A DNA stretch of 59,751 bases from a virus: the IMG/VR virus record IMGVR_UViG_3300044608_001438, positions 1 through 59,751 of that record. One strand, given 5' to 3'. A model generated the notes under the pieces. That model was not told the DNA's origin. It was given only the letters and a program-made list of their open reading frames with translations, and made no database searches. This document shows, one piece after another, positions 13,993-21,955 of this stretch; position 1 is the stretch's first letter, and each line of letters starts with the position of its first letter. A program made the translations under genes and the position numbers.

Positions 13993-14838
13993 TCAGGTCT
14001 CGCGCGTGACCTTCGCCACTTCTCGGGAAATCGCGTCGGTCCAGGGGAAGAGCCGATCCTCGATCCCTGCGGCGTCGATCGCCCGGAGGAACTGGCCCCA
14101 GGTCTTCGCTACCTTCTTCGCCGCGTCCGGGTCGATCGCGATCACCTCGACCTCTTCCTCCGGCTCATCATCCGCGACGGTCTCGCCGTAAACGTGTCCG
14201 CACTGCCCGCACTTGTCGTGCCCTGCGTCCGTGGTCAGCCACCAGTCAACGTCACACGCCGGACACCGCTCGCCCTTCGTCTGCCCGCGCGGTCCCTCCG
14301 GTTTCTCCTCCTCAGTCGGTGCCGTGTAGGTCGGCTCCTTGATCTTCGCCGGTGCCTCTGCTCCATCGCGCCGCGTGATGGTCGTCTGCTCCGGATGCTC
14401 TTCCTTGCGAATCTTCCCGACCAGGGCTTGCGACACCCGGCAAATCTGCGCGATCTCGACCGCTGGCTTTTTCGGCCACTGAGCCAGCGCCATCCGCACC
14501 GCGTTTCGTTTGTCGTCGTCCGTGCGCCTGACTCCGTGGTCAGCGTTCGCGCCGCACGCACGAGCCATCACCATATCGAGGTCGCCTTCGATCACCTCGG
14601 CCCAAACCTTCGACCGGCCAGCCTTGAGACATGCTCCGCAGCGCTGCCAGCCGTCGGTCAGGTAGAGCACCCCAGCGACCGATACGATCTCGATCGGTGC
14701 TTTGAAAGGCCACCCCGACTCCTTTCCGCTCTCCGCAATCGCCTGGTACTCCGTCTGGACGTCATCCGTCACGGACCGCCGCGCTTGGTACTTGGAGTCG
14801 AAAGTGATCTTTTCAATCGATACCCATTTCTGTGCCAT
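13993..14838 (-). CDS. ParB-like nuclease/HTH protein with zinc finger
   Basis: A 281-residue protein. The N-terminal ParB-type domain has KYQARRSVTDDV, then TDGWQRCGACLKAG, followed by the ADHGVRRTDDDKRNAV block common in phage ParB-like proteins. An HTH reads PAVEIAQICRVSQALVGKIR. After an acidic/proline linker comes a zinc finger (CPACDVDWW...CGQCGHVYG) and a helical tail. It probably binds DNA; it is a second candidate reader of the dispersed palindrome, one of which forms its own last codons (KVTRET). Start: AAGGAGG upstream of MAQKW. Confidence 0.8.
   Translation of the reverse strand: MAQKWVSIEKITFDSKYQARRSVTDDVQTEYQAIAESGKESGWPFKAPIEIVSVAGVLYLTDGWQRCGACLKAGRSKVWAEVIEGDLDMVMARACGANADHGVRRTDDDKRNAVRMALAQWPKKPAVEIAQICRVSQALVGKIRKEEHPEQTTITRRDGAEAPAKIKEPTYTAPTEEEKPEGPRGQTKGERCPACDVDWWLTTDAGHDKCGQCGHVYGETVADDEPEEEVEVIAIDPDAAKKVAKTWGQFLRAIDAAGIEDRLFPWTDAISREVAKVTRET
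13994..14013. promoter_or_regulatory. dispersed palindrome site 6
   Basis: CAGGTCTCGCGCGTGACCTT, forming the last codons of the ParB-like gene. Confidence 0.75.
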
Positions 14839-14851
14839 CTCGCTAACCTCC

Positions 14852-15379
14852 TTAGAGTGCCTTGTTGCCGTGCCTGAAACCACGCTGCCTGTTGACCTCG
14901 TTCTTCGCGACCATCGCGTCGAACAGCAAACGACTCGACGTTGCCATGTCCGCGACGTTGCGGAAGACCACAATGAGCTGACCGGTGAACTGTTCCAGAG
15001 TCCCCTTCCTCAAGTACTCCAGCGCTTCGCTGATCTTGAGGTGGACTGTCGCAATCTGCTCCGATCGATGGACCAAGTTGAATGTCTCCACGTCCGCCTC
15101 GAACCATCGCCGAAGACCTTCAAGCGGATGAAGCCCTTCGAGAAGATCAAGAATCCGGATTGCGACGTCGGCCAACTCCTCTAGGTAGTTCGCCTCGTCT
15201 CCATCGATCGCACCTTGCCACGCCTCCGACAGTTCGGAATGAATCAGCGCGATCTTTTCTGCCAACTTCCGCTTGTTCGTATCCCAGTCCGACGCGATCG
15301 CGACGTCCCATCCATTGGCCTCGTTGGTCGCCCAAATCCGCTCGGCCAACTCCATCCAGTCATCAACCGTTACCCGCAT
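14852..15379 (-). CDS. MazG-like nucleotide pyrophosphohydrolase
   Basis: A 175-residue all-helical protein. HSELSEAWQGAIDGD followed by YLEELADVAIRILDL fits the metal-binding ExxxE...ExxxD arrangement of MazG/all-alpha NTP-PPases, and the end KNEVNRQRGFRHGNKA resembles the substrate-binding K...N...R tail. It would hydrolyse (d)NTPs to monophosphates. The start MRVTVDDW is preferred over a long basic extension that lies in the upstream gene. Confidence 0.8.
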   Translation of the reverse strand: MRVTVDDWMELAERIWATNEANGWDVAIASDWDTNKRKLAEKIALIHSELSEAWQGAIDGDEANYLEELADVAIRILDLLEGLHPLEGLRRWFEADVETFNLVHRSEQIATVHLKISEALEYLRKGTLEQFTGQLIVVFRNVADMATSSRLLFDAMVAKNEVNRQRGFRHGNKAL

Positions 15380-15854
15380 ACTCCACCCCAAACATTGAAT
15401 TGAAAGGATCCGACTTATCCAGGACCACGGAACATCCGCGATCCGTTGCCCAACTCCGCTCCTCAGTAAACGGCCCGCAATGCAAGCACGCCTGAGCATC
15501 CTCCGAAACGTACACCGAACATCGCTCGCACATCGCCGCCCGTGACCCGCCACGCTCGGCTACAAATCCAAGCGACTCCAACCACTCGCGATCCGGACCG
15601 AACCATAGATAGTCATCCCATGCCGACCACGCGAGCCGGCACAGGTCACGCATCGCAGGCCCTCGCTGCATGATGATCCACGCGAACGGCCCGCGATCGT
15701 CACGCAAGAACGCCGCCACCCGCAGGAGCCTTGCCGACAATTCGCGATCGCTGACGATTGCTGTGAAGTGAGTCGGGAAGAACTCCGGATCGATTCGCGG
15801 CGACCTGACGTAGAGCCCGTTATCCGTCCGGTGAAGAATGAACTTACTCAGCAT
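15363..15854 (-). CDS. hypothetical protein with zinc knuckle
   Basis: A 163-residue protein with a late four-Cys cluster (MCERCSVYV...CLHCGPF). The N-terminal part has Arg-rich strands (VSDRELSARLLRVAAFLRDD). Not recognised. It is coupled to ERF upstream and MazG downstream by short overlaps. Confidence 0.6.
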   Translation of the reverse strand: MLSKFILHRTDNGLYVRSPRIDPEFFPTHFTAIVSDRELSARLLRVAAFLRDDRGPFAWIIMQRGPAMRDLCRLAWSAWDDYLWFGPDREWLESLGFVAERGGSRAAMCERCSVYVSEDAQACLHCGPFTEERSWATDRGCSVVLDKSDPFNSMFGVEYAGNG

Positions 15855-16701
15855 TCGCAGGCCCCTTGGTCATCTCTGGGATCCGCTTCGCGATGTCCGC
15901 GTTGATATGGTCGACCTCGGACTGATCGAACCACTTGCGCTCCAGGTAACCCTTCGCCCGGGTCTGGTACTGGCTCAGGAGAGCAAGGTCGGTGCAGACT
16001 GGGATCCGCCGGCGAAGCGACTGGAACAAGACCTGGAGGTGTATACCCTGGTCGATCTTGTTCGCGACGCGCATCCGGTTGGAAAGTCGCTCCACGTCTT
16101 CGAGCTGATCGACCGGCCCCTTGTTCGCACGTTCGAGGACTTCCATCTCCGGGGGAAAGACCGCCGGCTGCGGCTTCTCTGCTGGCTTGTCTGCCGACTT
16201 CGGATGAGTCTGCGGGGTTGGCTTGGCCTGCTCCTTCGCGGGCTTCTCCGCTGGCTTGTCGGCCTGCGTTGGTTCTGCGATCGAGGCGTCTGGGTCCATC
16301 GCCTCCGTAGGGATACAGAGCAGTTGAAACAATGCATACTTGTAGGCGATCGACATCGCTTTGTTGTACGCCTTGTCTCCAGTATCCGCCGCCTCTCCGA
16401 TTACCTCCGTCCAAATCGATGAGCCATCGACGCCCGACACCAGATGGTACCGCATCCTCAGCCTGACAAAAAACTGGACGCCTCCATTTCGCGTCGTTCG
16501 TTCCTTGTGGTCCGACTCCATGATCTCAGTACGAGGGTATACCTTGCACTTCGCCAGCACCGGATGAACCGTGTTGTAAACGTCATCGATGCCCCTGAAC
16601 GTGAACCCTTGCTGGATGTTCTTCCGGTCCTTTGCGATCGCGTCGACCTCTGCCAGCATCGCGCAGATCGCGCCGTGGATTGCCTCTACCTTGTCCGTCA
16701 T
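15844..16701 (-). CDS. erf: ERF-family single-strand annealing protein
   Basis: A 285-residue recombinase. The ERF core is seen in FTFRGIDDVYNTVHPVLAKC near residues 32-51 and GEAADTGDKAYNKAMSIAYKYAL near 105-127, which form the DNA-annealing fold. A Lys/Pro/Ala-rich linker (about 145-185) leads to a helical C-terminus. It would anneal complementary strands in phage recombination, together with SSB and RusA. A 5' hairpin lies about 65 bases upstream (16765-16778). Confidence 0.92.
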   Translation of the reverse strand: MTDKVEAIHGAICAMLAEVDAIAKDRKNIQQGFTFRGIDDVYNTVHPVLAKCKVYPRTEIMESDHKERTTRNGGVQFFVRLRMRYHLVSGVDGSSIWTEVIGEAADTGDKAYNKAMSIAYKYALFQLLCIPTEAMDPDASIAEPTQADKPAEKPAKEQAKPTPQTHPKSADKPAEKPQPAVFPPEMEVLERANKGPVDQLEDVERLSNRMRVANKIDQGIHLQVLFQSLRRRIPVCTDLALLSQYQTRAKGYLERKWFDQSEVDHINADIAKRIPEMTKGPANAE

Positions 16702-16764
16702 AATCGATGATCCCCTGTTGTTCTACTGGTAACTACACAGCTTCTAAAATGCATCTCAACCTAC

Positions 16765-16778
16765 CTCGTACCTTCGAG
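16765..16778 (-). promoter_or_regulatory. 5'-UTR CTCG hairpin before erf
   Basis: CTCGAAGGTACGAG, a member of the leader hairpin family. Here it is not fused to a full promoter module. Confidence 0.5.
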
Positions 16779-16794
16779 TTCAATCCGGCTAACC

Positions 16795-16902
16795 CTACGA
16801 ATCGCCGAAGTCGTCATCCACCATGAATGCCCAACGGAACGCAAGATAAACCAGCGCCCAAGCTATCAGCGCGGCCGCGACCGCCTCCAGCAGGTCACTC
16901 AT
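16795..16902 (-). CDS. 35-aa membrane peptide
   Basis: Starts MSDLLEA, then one hydrophobic helix (AALIAWALVYLAFRWAFMV) and an acidic end. The start overlaps the upstream stop as ATGA. Function unknown. Confidence 0.55.
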   Translation of the reverse strand: MSDLLEAVAAALIAWALVYLAFRWAFMVDDDFGDS

Positions 16903-17143
16903 CGCTGTCCTCGTGCAACGTGTTCGCGTCGTCCCCGTCGCTAATCCGCACCTTGTCGAACTCCAGATCCAGGTCACCCGGGAACTCGATGCGGTACTGA
17001 ATCGATCTCCTGGTGTTCCATCGCGCATTCACGCGGATCTCGATCGGCTCGCCGTCTTCATCCCACGAACGAATCACTAACGCATCATCAACAGACAACC
17101 GACGAATCACGCGCGGCCGGTGCTCAGAATCCGAGCGGGGCAT
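16895..17143 (-). CDS. hypothetical protein
   Basis: An 82-residue acidic-ended protein (PRSDSEHRPRVIRRLSVDDA, later YRIEFPGDLDLEFDKVRI). GAGGAGATTCC precedes the start. Not recognised. Confidence 0.6.
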   Translation of the reverse strand: MPRSDSEHRPRVIRRLSVDDALVIRSWDEDGEPIEIRVNARWNTRRSIQYRIEFPGDLDLEFDKVRISDGDDANTLHEDSDE

Positions 17144-17417
17144 GGAATCTCCTCTCCAACATCTTGACCTTCTCATCGGGGCAGAGCACAGTCTCCGCCC
17201 TCACCAATTGCACATCCTCAATCGCCGACAGCCGGAACCCTCGCGGCTCCGCAGCGCCCAGACACAACGCCAGTACGCGCGGACCTTCAAACCGAATGGG
17301 ACTAACAACCCGCTCCGTCACGCGGCCCGACCCATCGCGATAAACGATCCGGCACACCCAGTCGTCCGGAGTATTCATCGCCGATCGCAGCCGAAGCGTA
17401 AAGAACGGATTGCCCAT
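17124..17417 (-). CDS. WYL-like small protein
   Basis: A 97-residue protein with a strand pattern like the WYL ligand-binding domain: CRIVYRDGSGRVTERVVSPI, then VLALCLG and GFRLSAIEDVQLV. WYL domains usually regulate in response to nucleotides or nucleic acid; here the domain stands alone without an HTH. The start at 17417 has GGAG upstream. Confidence 0.55.
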   Translation of the reverse strand: MGNPFFTLRLRSAMNTPDDWVCRIVYRDGSGRVTERVVSPIRFEGPRVLALCLGAAEPRGFRLSAIEDVQLVRAETVLCPDEKVKMLERRFHAPLGF

Positions 17418-17421
17418 CGAA

Positions 17422-17862
17422 TCACACTCCTGATGGCGCGTTCTCCGCACCTTCCCAAATCACTGGAGGATCTACCGTGTTCTGCACGTTTCGCGCGAAT
17501 AGCTCCGCGATCCGTTGCTCGTGCTTCGCGACCTCTGCTTCGACGTTCTGGAATCGTTCCGTCGCTGCGATCGCGTTCTCCTTGACCAGCTTGGCCAAGT
17601 CGATCACCTGATTGTATAGCCGCTCCATCTGATCGGCTAGTGCCTCCGGTGTAATTAGCACCGGCTGTTCCTTCGCCCATCCTGGAAAGTCTAACCTCCA
17701 GTAGTCGATCGATGAAGGACTGACCGCAAAACCAAGCGCCTCAGTCGCTGCCTTCGCTCCGGCAGTCGGACCGGAATAGACTCCGACGTTCTCCGCCATC
17801 CAAGTCCGAACCCGCAACGCATCGCGATGCCCCAAGAACCGAGTCTTCTTCTGCCCGTCCAT
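17422..17862 (-). CDS. hypothetical protein, possible DNA-binding/coiled coil
   Basis: A 146-residue protein. The N-terminal half (HRDALRVRTWMAENV, then TEALGFAVSPSSIDYWR) could be an HTH; the C-terminal half is a likely coiled coil (MERLYNQVIDLAKLVKENAI). It starts after AGGAGGTGAAGATA. No family recognised. Confidence 0.6.
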   Translation of the reverse strand: MDGQKKTRFLGHRDALRVRTWMAENVGVYSGPTAGAKAATEALGFAVSPSSIDYWRLDFPGWAKEQPVLITPEALADQMERLYNQVIDLAKLVKENAIAATERFQNVEAEVAKHEQRIAELFARNVQNTVDPPVIWEGAENAPSGV

Positions 17863-17896
17863 TATCTTCACCTCCTAAGAAATAAACCAACACCCG

Positions 17897-17916
17897 AAGG
17901 TCACGCGCGTGACCTT
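17897..17916. promoter_or_regulatory. dispersed palindrome site 7 (perfect)
   Basis: AAGGTCACGCGCGTGACCTT, a perfect palindrome with the GGTCAC form of the arm. It touches the stop codon of 17916-18026 and lies 35 bases upstream of the gene at 17862. Confidence 0.85.
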
Positions 17917-18026
17917 CAATCATCCAGCCGGTCGACCGCGCGGCCGCACTCGGCAATCACCTGACACCACACCGACACACTGACCGCAATAGAAATCACC
18001 GCGAACCCAAAGGCTACGTAGGCCAT
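17916..18026 (-). CDS. 36-aa membrane peptide
   Basis: Starts MAYVAFGFAVISIAVSVSVW, then a polar end. It sits between the MTase stop and a palindrome, with GGAGTGAGTC before the ATG. Function unknown. Confidence 0.55.
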   Translation of the reverse strand: MAYVAFGFAVISIAVSVSVWCQVIAECGRAVDRLDD

Positions 18027-18029
18027 GAC

Positions 18030-18998
18030 TCACTCCACGAACTGAAAGGTCGATTGCTGATCTTCCTTCGCTGTAACATCCAGCGTCGCAAGATTCTTTA
18101 CCGCCTGCCGGAAGTAGCTCGGCTTGAGCTCAATACCAACGCCGCGACGACCCAGCCGGACAGCCCCGAAGACTTCTGAACCTACGCCCATGAAGGGAGT
18201 CAGCACAACCTCGCCCGGATTGGACCACATCGCAACGGCCCGTTCGATTACATCGAGTTGCAGGGGGTGGACGTGCTTTTCGTCTTCCAATTCGCGGGAC
18301 TCTTCGATGTTCAAGACTCGATCGATCCGAATGTCCATCCACACCGACGACGCGTAATTCCTCCATATCCATTGGCTGAAAGAGTTCTTCTTCTGATCCC
18401 CAACCATCCCGCGAAGATGTAATAGCTCCGCTGGCGGCTGCTGCTCTCCTGCATACTCGAGCATTCCGTTTTCGTGCTCCACCGGAACCGAGTTCTCTCC
18501 CTTGCGACGGAACATCAATAGGTAATCAGCGTTCGCAATGGAACATCGAGTCGAATCTTCGCAGAACGTCTTGTGGTGAAGGCTCTTCATCATGGTCCGA
18601 TTGCGGACCATCAAAGGTTCCTTCCAAATGACTCGACGCCCGCCGTACTCGAATCCCCGCTTGAGATGGTGCCGGATGATCTCGCCGGGAAGATCATACA
18701 TCGCGTCGCATCCCTGGTTACTCAATGGAATGTCCATGCAATGCACCGCGCTAATTCTTCCAGGCTTGGTCAGCCGTGCGATCTCATCGATGCAGAATCC
18801 GTAATGGTCGAAGAACTCATCTTTGTCGATTGCGTTGCTCATGTCGCGTTCGTCGCTGCTGTACGTGTAGAGACCAGCGAACGGAGGAGAGTAAACCGTC
18901 AGGTCGATGCACTCATCGGGCATCGTCCGCATTACCTCTACGCAATCGCCGTTGTACACCGCGAATCGATCGTTAGTTACTTGGTCGCTTGTAGCCAT
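18030..18998 (-). CDS. DNA N4-cytosine or N6-adenine methyltransferase
   Basis: A 322-residue SAM-dependent enzyme. The catalytic motif IV is SPPF at residues 37-40, near the N-terminus; the SAM-binding motif FMGVGSE lies near residue 270. That order is the beta class of amino-methyltransferases. Conserved VIWKEPL, RCSIANADYLLMFRRKG and the C-terminal GVGIELKPSYF support it. It overlaps the SNF2-like helicase by 22 bases, so the two are likely co-translated and may act together on phage or host DNA. Confidence 0.9.
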   Translation of the reverse strand: MATSDQVTNDRFAVYNGDCVEVMRTMPDECIDLTVYSPPFAGLYTYSSDERDMSNAIDKDEFFDHYGFCIDEIARLTKPGRISAVHCMDIPLSNQGCDAMYDLPGEIIRHHLKRGFEYGGRRVIWKEPLMVRNRTMMKSLHHKTFCEDSTRCSIANADYLLMFRRKGENSVPVEHENGMLEYAGEQQPPAELLHLRGMVGDQKKNSFSQWIWRNYASSVWMDIRIDRVLNIEESRELEDEKHVHPLQLDVIERAVAMWSNPGEVVLTPFMGVGSEVFGAVRLGRRGVGIELKPSYFRQAVKNLATLDVTAKEDQQSTFQFVE

Positions 18999-20422
18999 GC
19001 TGGCACCTCAACTTTCTTGGTGTAGATATTGGAACGTTCAACCCTTTCAGCCCTATTCATTTCGCGGACCAGAACATCGAACATCGTTCGCGCTTGGTCG
19101 GCTTTTCTTCGCATGTTTGCAAGCACTCTTTCCTCGCCCTCGGTCGCGACCACATCAAGCGTCACCGGGCGAGTTTGCCCAAAGCGATAGCATCGCCTTA
19201 CGCTCTGGTAGTACTGCTCGTAGGAGTGGCTTGCGAACGTCACAACGTGGTTGCAGTGCTGCCAGTTCAGGCCCCATGCCCCGATCTTCGGCTTGATAAT
19301 GAGAACCCGCAACTCACCAGACTGGAAAGCTTCATAGATTTCTACCTTCTCATCGTCCGGGGTGCGTCCCGCGACCTGTCGAGCGCCAGGAATCATCTCC
19401 TCCAATCGGTCGGCCTCTTCGTTCATCTGGCACCAGACTACCGCTGGCCTGTCATGCTTCACCAGATCGGCAACGAATCCGCATCGCTGATCCATCGTCC
19501 TTTTCCGCTCTGCTCGCTCCGCACCTAGTCCATGAGCAGGGATATTGAAAAGGAAACCTGGGGGCGGGGCATCTGGCTTGATTACGTGATCCCGTTCGAT
19601 CAGCTCAGGAAGAACAAATCCTCCATCCTCGAAGCCAAGATCCGATGGCATCCGGCATGCCCTTGCCCAGCTTGCAACCCATCGCCAAAAGTGATCTACC
19701 GCATGATGCTTTAACCGCCACTGGCCTATCGTCTGAGCAACCCGAAAAGCCAGCTTCCCGTAATAGTTGGAATCCTGAGCAATCAGCCGTTCGGCTTCCT
19801 CTTGCTGCCTCGTCTCCTTCTTCTGGCCCTTGTCGTCGAGTTGCCGAAAGAATCTCCGCAGCATGTCACTATGCGACAGCTCACCAAGAGCTTCGGAAGA
19901 TGTCCCGAGTTCCACGTAGTCATTGGGCGCCGCCGTCGCAGTGCAAAGCAGGCGGAACGCCAGCTTGTTGGTGAATCGCGTTATCTGCTTGCGAGTCTCT
20001 CCATCGACACTTTTCAGAATCGAAGACTCGTCGCAGACAAACCCGGCGAAGTCGCTTGGATCGAACAGATGAAGCCGATCGTAGTTCGTCACAACAATTT
20101 TCGATTGCAACTCCCCCGCCTTTGACCTGTGCGCCTCGATCCCAAACTTCTCCGCCTCCCTGACCGTTTGATTGGCAACGGCCAAAGGGGTCAAGATCAG
20201 AACGCGGCCGTTCGTCTTCTCCGCCACCTTCTGCGCCCACACCAACTGCATCAGCGTCTTTCCTAGCCCGCAATCCGCAAAGATCGCTGAGCGCCCGCGA
20301 CGCAATGACCACCGCACCAAATGCCGCTGGAAGTCGAACATCTGATCCGGTAGCTCGCCAACCTCGAAGCCGCAATCACTCGTGAATTGCGACTTTCGAT
20401 CCAAGAACGATTCGTAGTCCAT
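18977..20422 (-). CDS. SNF2/DEAD-type helicase
   Basis: A 481-residue ATPase: motif I ADCGLGKT (about 49-56), motif Ia ILTPLAV, motif II CDESS (130-134), motif III CTATAAPND, and in the second lobe GLNWQHCNHVVTF and SVRRCYRFGQTRPV (motif VI). This is an SWI2/SNF2-like translocase, common in phages next to a DNA methyltransferase. It is not a replicative helicase by motif. Plausible roles are remodelling or anti-restriction together with the MTase (inference). Confidence 0.9.
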   Translation of the reverse strand: MDYESFLDRKSQFTSDCGFEVGELPDQMFDFQRHLVRWSLRRGRSAIFADCGLGKTLMQLVWAQKVAEKTNGRVLILTPLAVANQTVREAEKFGIEAHRSKAGELQSKIVVTNYDRLHLFDPSDFAGFVCDESSILKSVDGETRKQITRFTNKLAFRLLCTATAAPNDYVELGTSSEALGELSHSDMLRRFFRQLDDKGQKKETRQQEEAERLIAQDSNYYGKLAFRVAQTIGQWRLKHHAVDHFWRWVASWARACRMPSDLGFEDGGFVLPELIERDHVIKPDAPPPGFLFNIPAHGLGAERAERKRTMDQRCGFVADLVKHDRPAVVWCQMNEEADRLEEMIPGARQVAGRTPDDEKVEIYEAFQSGELRVLIIKPKIGAWGLNWQHCNHVVTFASHSYEQYYQSVRRCYRFGQTRPVTLDVVATEGEERVLANMRRKADQARTMFDVLVREMNRAERVERSNIYTKKVEVPAWLQATK

Positions 20423-20464
20423 CGGTCGTCGTCCCTCCGACGTTAGAGAAAAAACCTCACAACC

Positions 20465-20959
20465 TTAAACCAATTCAAGAGCGGACCGGAGCGTGTCCAG
20501 CGTGTCACGGCCTGCCACGATATTCACGTCGCACTCGTCATGAGGCAAGCCGGTCTCGCGGTTGAATCCGGCTCCGTTCTTGGCCACGTGATCGCTGACC
20601 CGCAGATCGAGCGACTGACCGTTTTTGTCGAGCACATAGTACCGGCTCGCGGAGTGTGAGCAACTTCGAATCGTCACTTCCCAGCCCAGCGACTCGGCCA
20701 TCGGAACCACGCCACGAACCAGAGCTTCGAAGGCGTCGCGGATCGCGTCATACTTCGCATCGGCTTCGGCCTGATCTTCGCGCTCCAGCTCTTCTTTGTG
20801 GTCTTCTTCGTCAATCTCCTGTTGGATGCACTCGGCCAGGAACCGAAGCTCGTCGTAGGTCGGCTCGCGGTCGTGCCGTTCGGTGAGGATCTCGCGGGCT
20901 TGGACAATCACTTCGTCCGTCGCGTCGATCGTTTGTGGCTTGTTCTTGTTCTTGCTCAT
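20465..20959 (-). CDS. acidic hypothetical protein
   Basis: A 164-residue protein with a strongly acidic helical middle (CIQQEIDEEDHKEELEREDQ) and a C-terminal half of strand character (GWEVTIRSCSHSASRYYVLD). The ATG at 20959 follows a CTCG hairpin and GAGGA. Not recognised. It lies downstream of the terminator at 20996, so it needs its own promoter or read-through. Confidence 0.65.
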   Translation of the reverse strand: MSKNKNKPQTIDATDEVIVQAREILTERHDREPTYDELRFLAECIQQEIDEEDHKEELEREDQAEADAKYDAIRDAFEALVRGVVPMAESLGWEVTIRSCSHSASRYYVLDKNGQSLDLRVSDHVAKNGAGFNRETGLPHDECDVNIVAGRDTLDTLRSALELV

Positions 20960-20968
20960 AATCCTCTC

Positions 20969-20982
20969 CTCGTGTCTTCGAG
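20969..20982 (-). promoter_or_regulatory. 5'-UTR CTCG hairpin
   Basis: CTCGAAGACACGAG directly before GGAGAGG and the start at 20959. The ribosome binding site adjoins the 3' arm, so folding could affect initiation. Confidence 0.5.
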
Positions 20983-20995
20983 TTATCCGCCCAAG

Positions 20996-21019
20996 GCCCC
21001 GGGTCACGCGACCCGGGGC
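20996..21019 (-). terminator. strong GC hairpin after the gene at 21034
   Basis: GCCCCGGGT...ACCCGGGGC, a perfect 9-bp stem with a 6-base loop. No U-run follows, so termination strength is uncertain. Confidence 0.55.
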
Positions 21020-21033
21020 AAACCAATTTCCGA

Positions 21034-21219
21034 TCAGCCCTTCAAGAACTCAAGAGACTCTCTGGCTGTCTTTCCGAGATAGACACCATCTCGCCACCAA
21101 CCGGCCAGAGTCTCACCTCGCCAATTCTCCGCCTTTTCCTTGACCGCCCCCAGCTCAAGCAGCTCTTGGCGGGCGATGTCTTCCTTGCTGGCGATCTGAT
21201 TCGATACCTTCTTGCTCAT
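21034..21219 (-). CDS. small helical protein in a single-gene unit
   Basis: A 61-residue protein (SKKVSNQIASKEDIARQELL, then WRGETLAGWWRDGVYLG). It lies between promoter module 4 and a GC hairpin. Not recognised; composition fits a small regulator or scaffold. Confidence 0.65.
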   Translation of the reverse strand: MSKKVSNQIASKEDIARQELLELGAVKEKAENWRGETLAGWWRDGVYLGKTARESLEFLKG

Positions 21220-21224
21220 GGTCT

Positions 21225-21345
21225 TGTCCTCGTTTCTTCGAGTTCTGTTCTGCGCGACTGACTGCCGCGTCTTCGATCATTATACACTCTATCGGCCCGA
21301 GGGCAACCCCAAGCAGGCTATTTTTCGGAAAAATTCCGAAAATTC
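21225..21345 (-). promoter_or_regulatory. promoter module 4
   Basis: Upstream GGAATTTTTCC element, -35 TTGCCC (21301-21306), 16-bp spacer with GGCCGAT, -10 TATAAT (21279-21284), GACGCGGCA, and hairpin 21229-21242 before the start at 21219. Confidence 0.78.
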
Positions 21346-21445
21346 CGGCGACGGGATTCGTCCGGATTCTTGTTTTCCCTTGTTTTTCTTGGGTTTCCGG
21401 CGTCTAGCCCCGGACGGAATCGGCTCGGATTTTCGTCCGGATCCG

Positions 21446-21465
21446 AAGGTCTTGCGCGAGACCTT
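21446..21465. promoter_or_regulatory. dispersed palindrome site 8
   Basis: AAGGTCTTGCGCGAGACCTT, in the non-coding region upstream of promoter module 4. Confidence 0.8.
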
Positions 21466-21514
21466 CGCCCAATTCCAGTCGATTTCCCCGACCTCAAGGC
21501 GCACCGCCATCCCA

Positions 21515-21835
21515 GGCTGAATATAGACTTTAGGGGCCTAGTATCAACCTTGCGGGGTGGTGCGTGCTGCTCGCTGATTACGCTCGGGAAGTCGCTTATG
21601 CGGGGCTCTTTGCCTCTTGCGAGGTTTCAGCGTATGGACCGGGACGCATGCGTCTTGGACGGATCAACTACCGTCGCGTTGCCCGGATAGACTCCTCGAT
21701 CGAAATCGAGGAGGAGCCCCTTTCGCGACCTCCTTTGCGACCTCTTCGGCATGAGGGGGCGAGCATCCTTTATGCTCTCCGGCCCGGTGTCGGTTGGTAA
21801 ACCGAAGGGGGGCCAGTTGAGATTCCCCGAGCGCA
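21515..21835. other. non-coding stretch rich in hairpins
   Basis: No convincing gene. Several strong inverted repeats occur: CCTCTTGCGAGG near 21612, GACGCATGCGTC near 21644, CTCCTCGATCGAAATCGAGGAG near 21691, GAGCAT...ATGCTC near 21761, and CGGTTGGTAAACCG near 21790. The cluster suggests a structured RNA, an origin, or a control region. A plus-strand frame 21564-21800 exists but lacks good support. Confidence 0.4.
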
Positions 21836-21852
21836 CGCGATGGGTGCCAAAT

Positions 21853-21920
21853 AAAAAAGCCACGTGTAGACCGCTTCGACTAGGCACACACCCCCATGCC
21901 CAATCTCAGCCACGTGGCTT
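21853..21920 (-). ncRNA. candidate 68-nt small RNA
   Basis: A sigma-70-like promoter (see 21927-21955) would start transcription near 21920. The transcript opens with an AAGCCACGTGG arm and closes about 60 bases later with its complement CACGTGGCTTTTTT, a terminator-like end. A short GGCA...TGCC hairpin may form inside. There is no ORF. The size and the promoter-to-terminator spacing suit a discrete sRNA. Its target is unknown. Confidence 0.55.
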
Positions 21921-21926
21921 CAGATA

Positions 21927-21955
21927 AGTATAGGGGCGCGGCTATGGGCAATCAA
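21927..21955 (-). promoter_or_regulatory. promoter of the candidate sRNA
   Basis: -35 TTGATT (21950-21955), 17-bp spacer, -10 TATACT (21927-21932). It differs from the repeated module. Confidence 0.6.

Noticed and set aside
13994-14013. Palindrome as rho-independent terminator
   Set aside because: No U-run follows on either strand at most sites, the arms are strictly conserved in sequence, and several sites lie inside genes. This fits protein binding better.
21564-21800. Plus-strand ORF of about 78 codons in the non-coding region
   Set aside because: Only a GTG start and no clear promoter; the hairpins explain its sequence at least as well. It is left open as weak.
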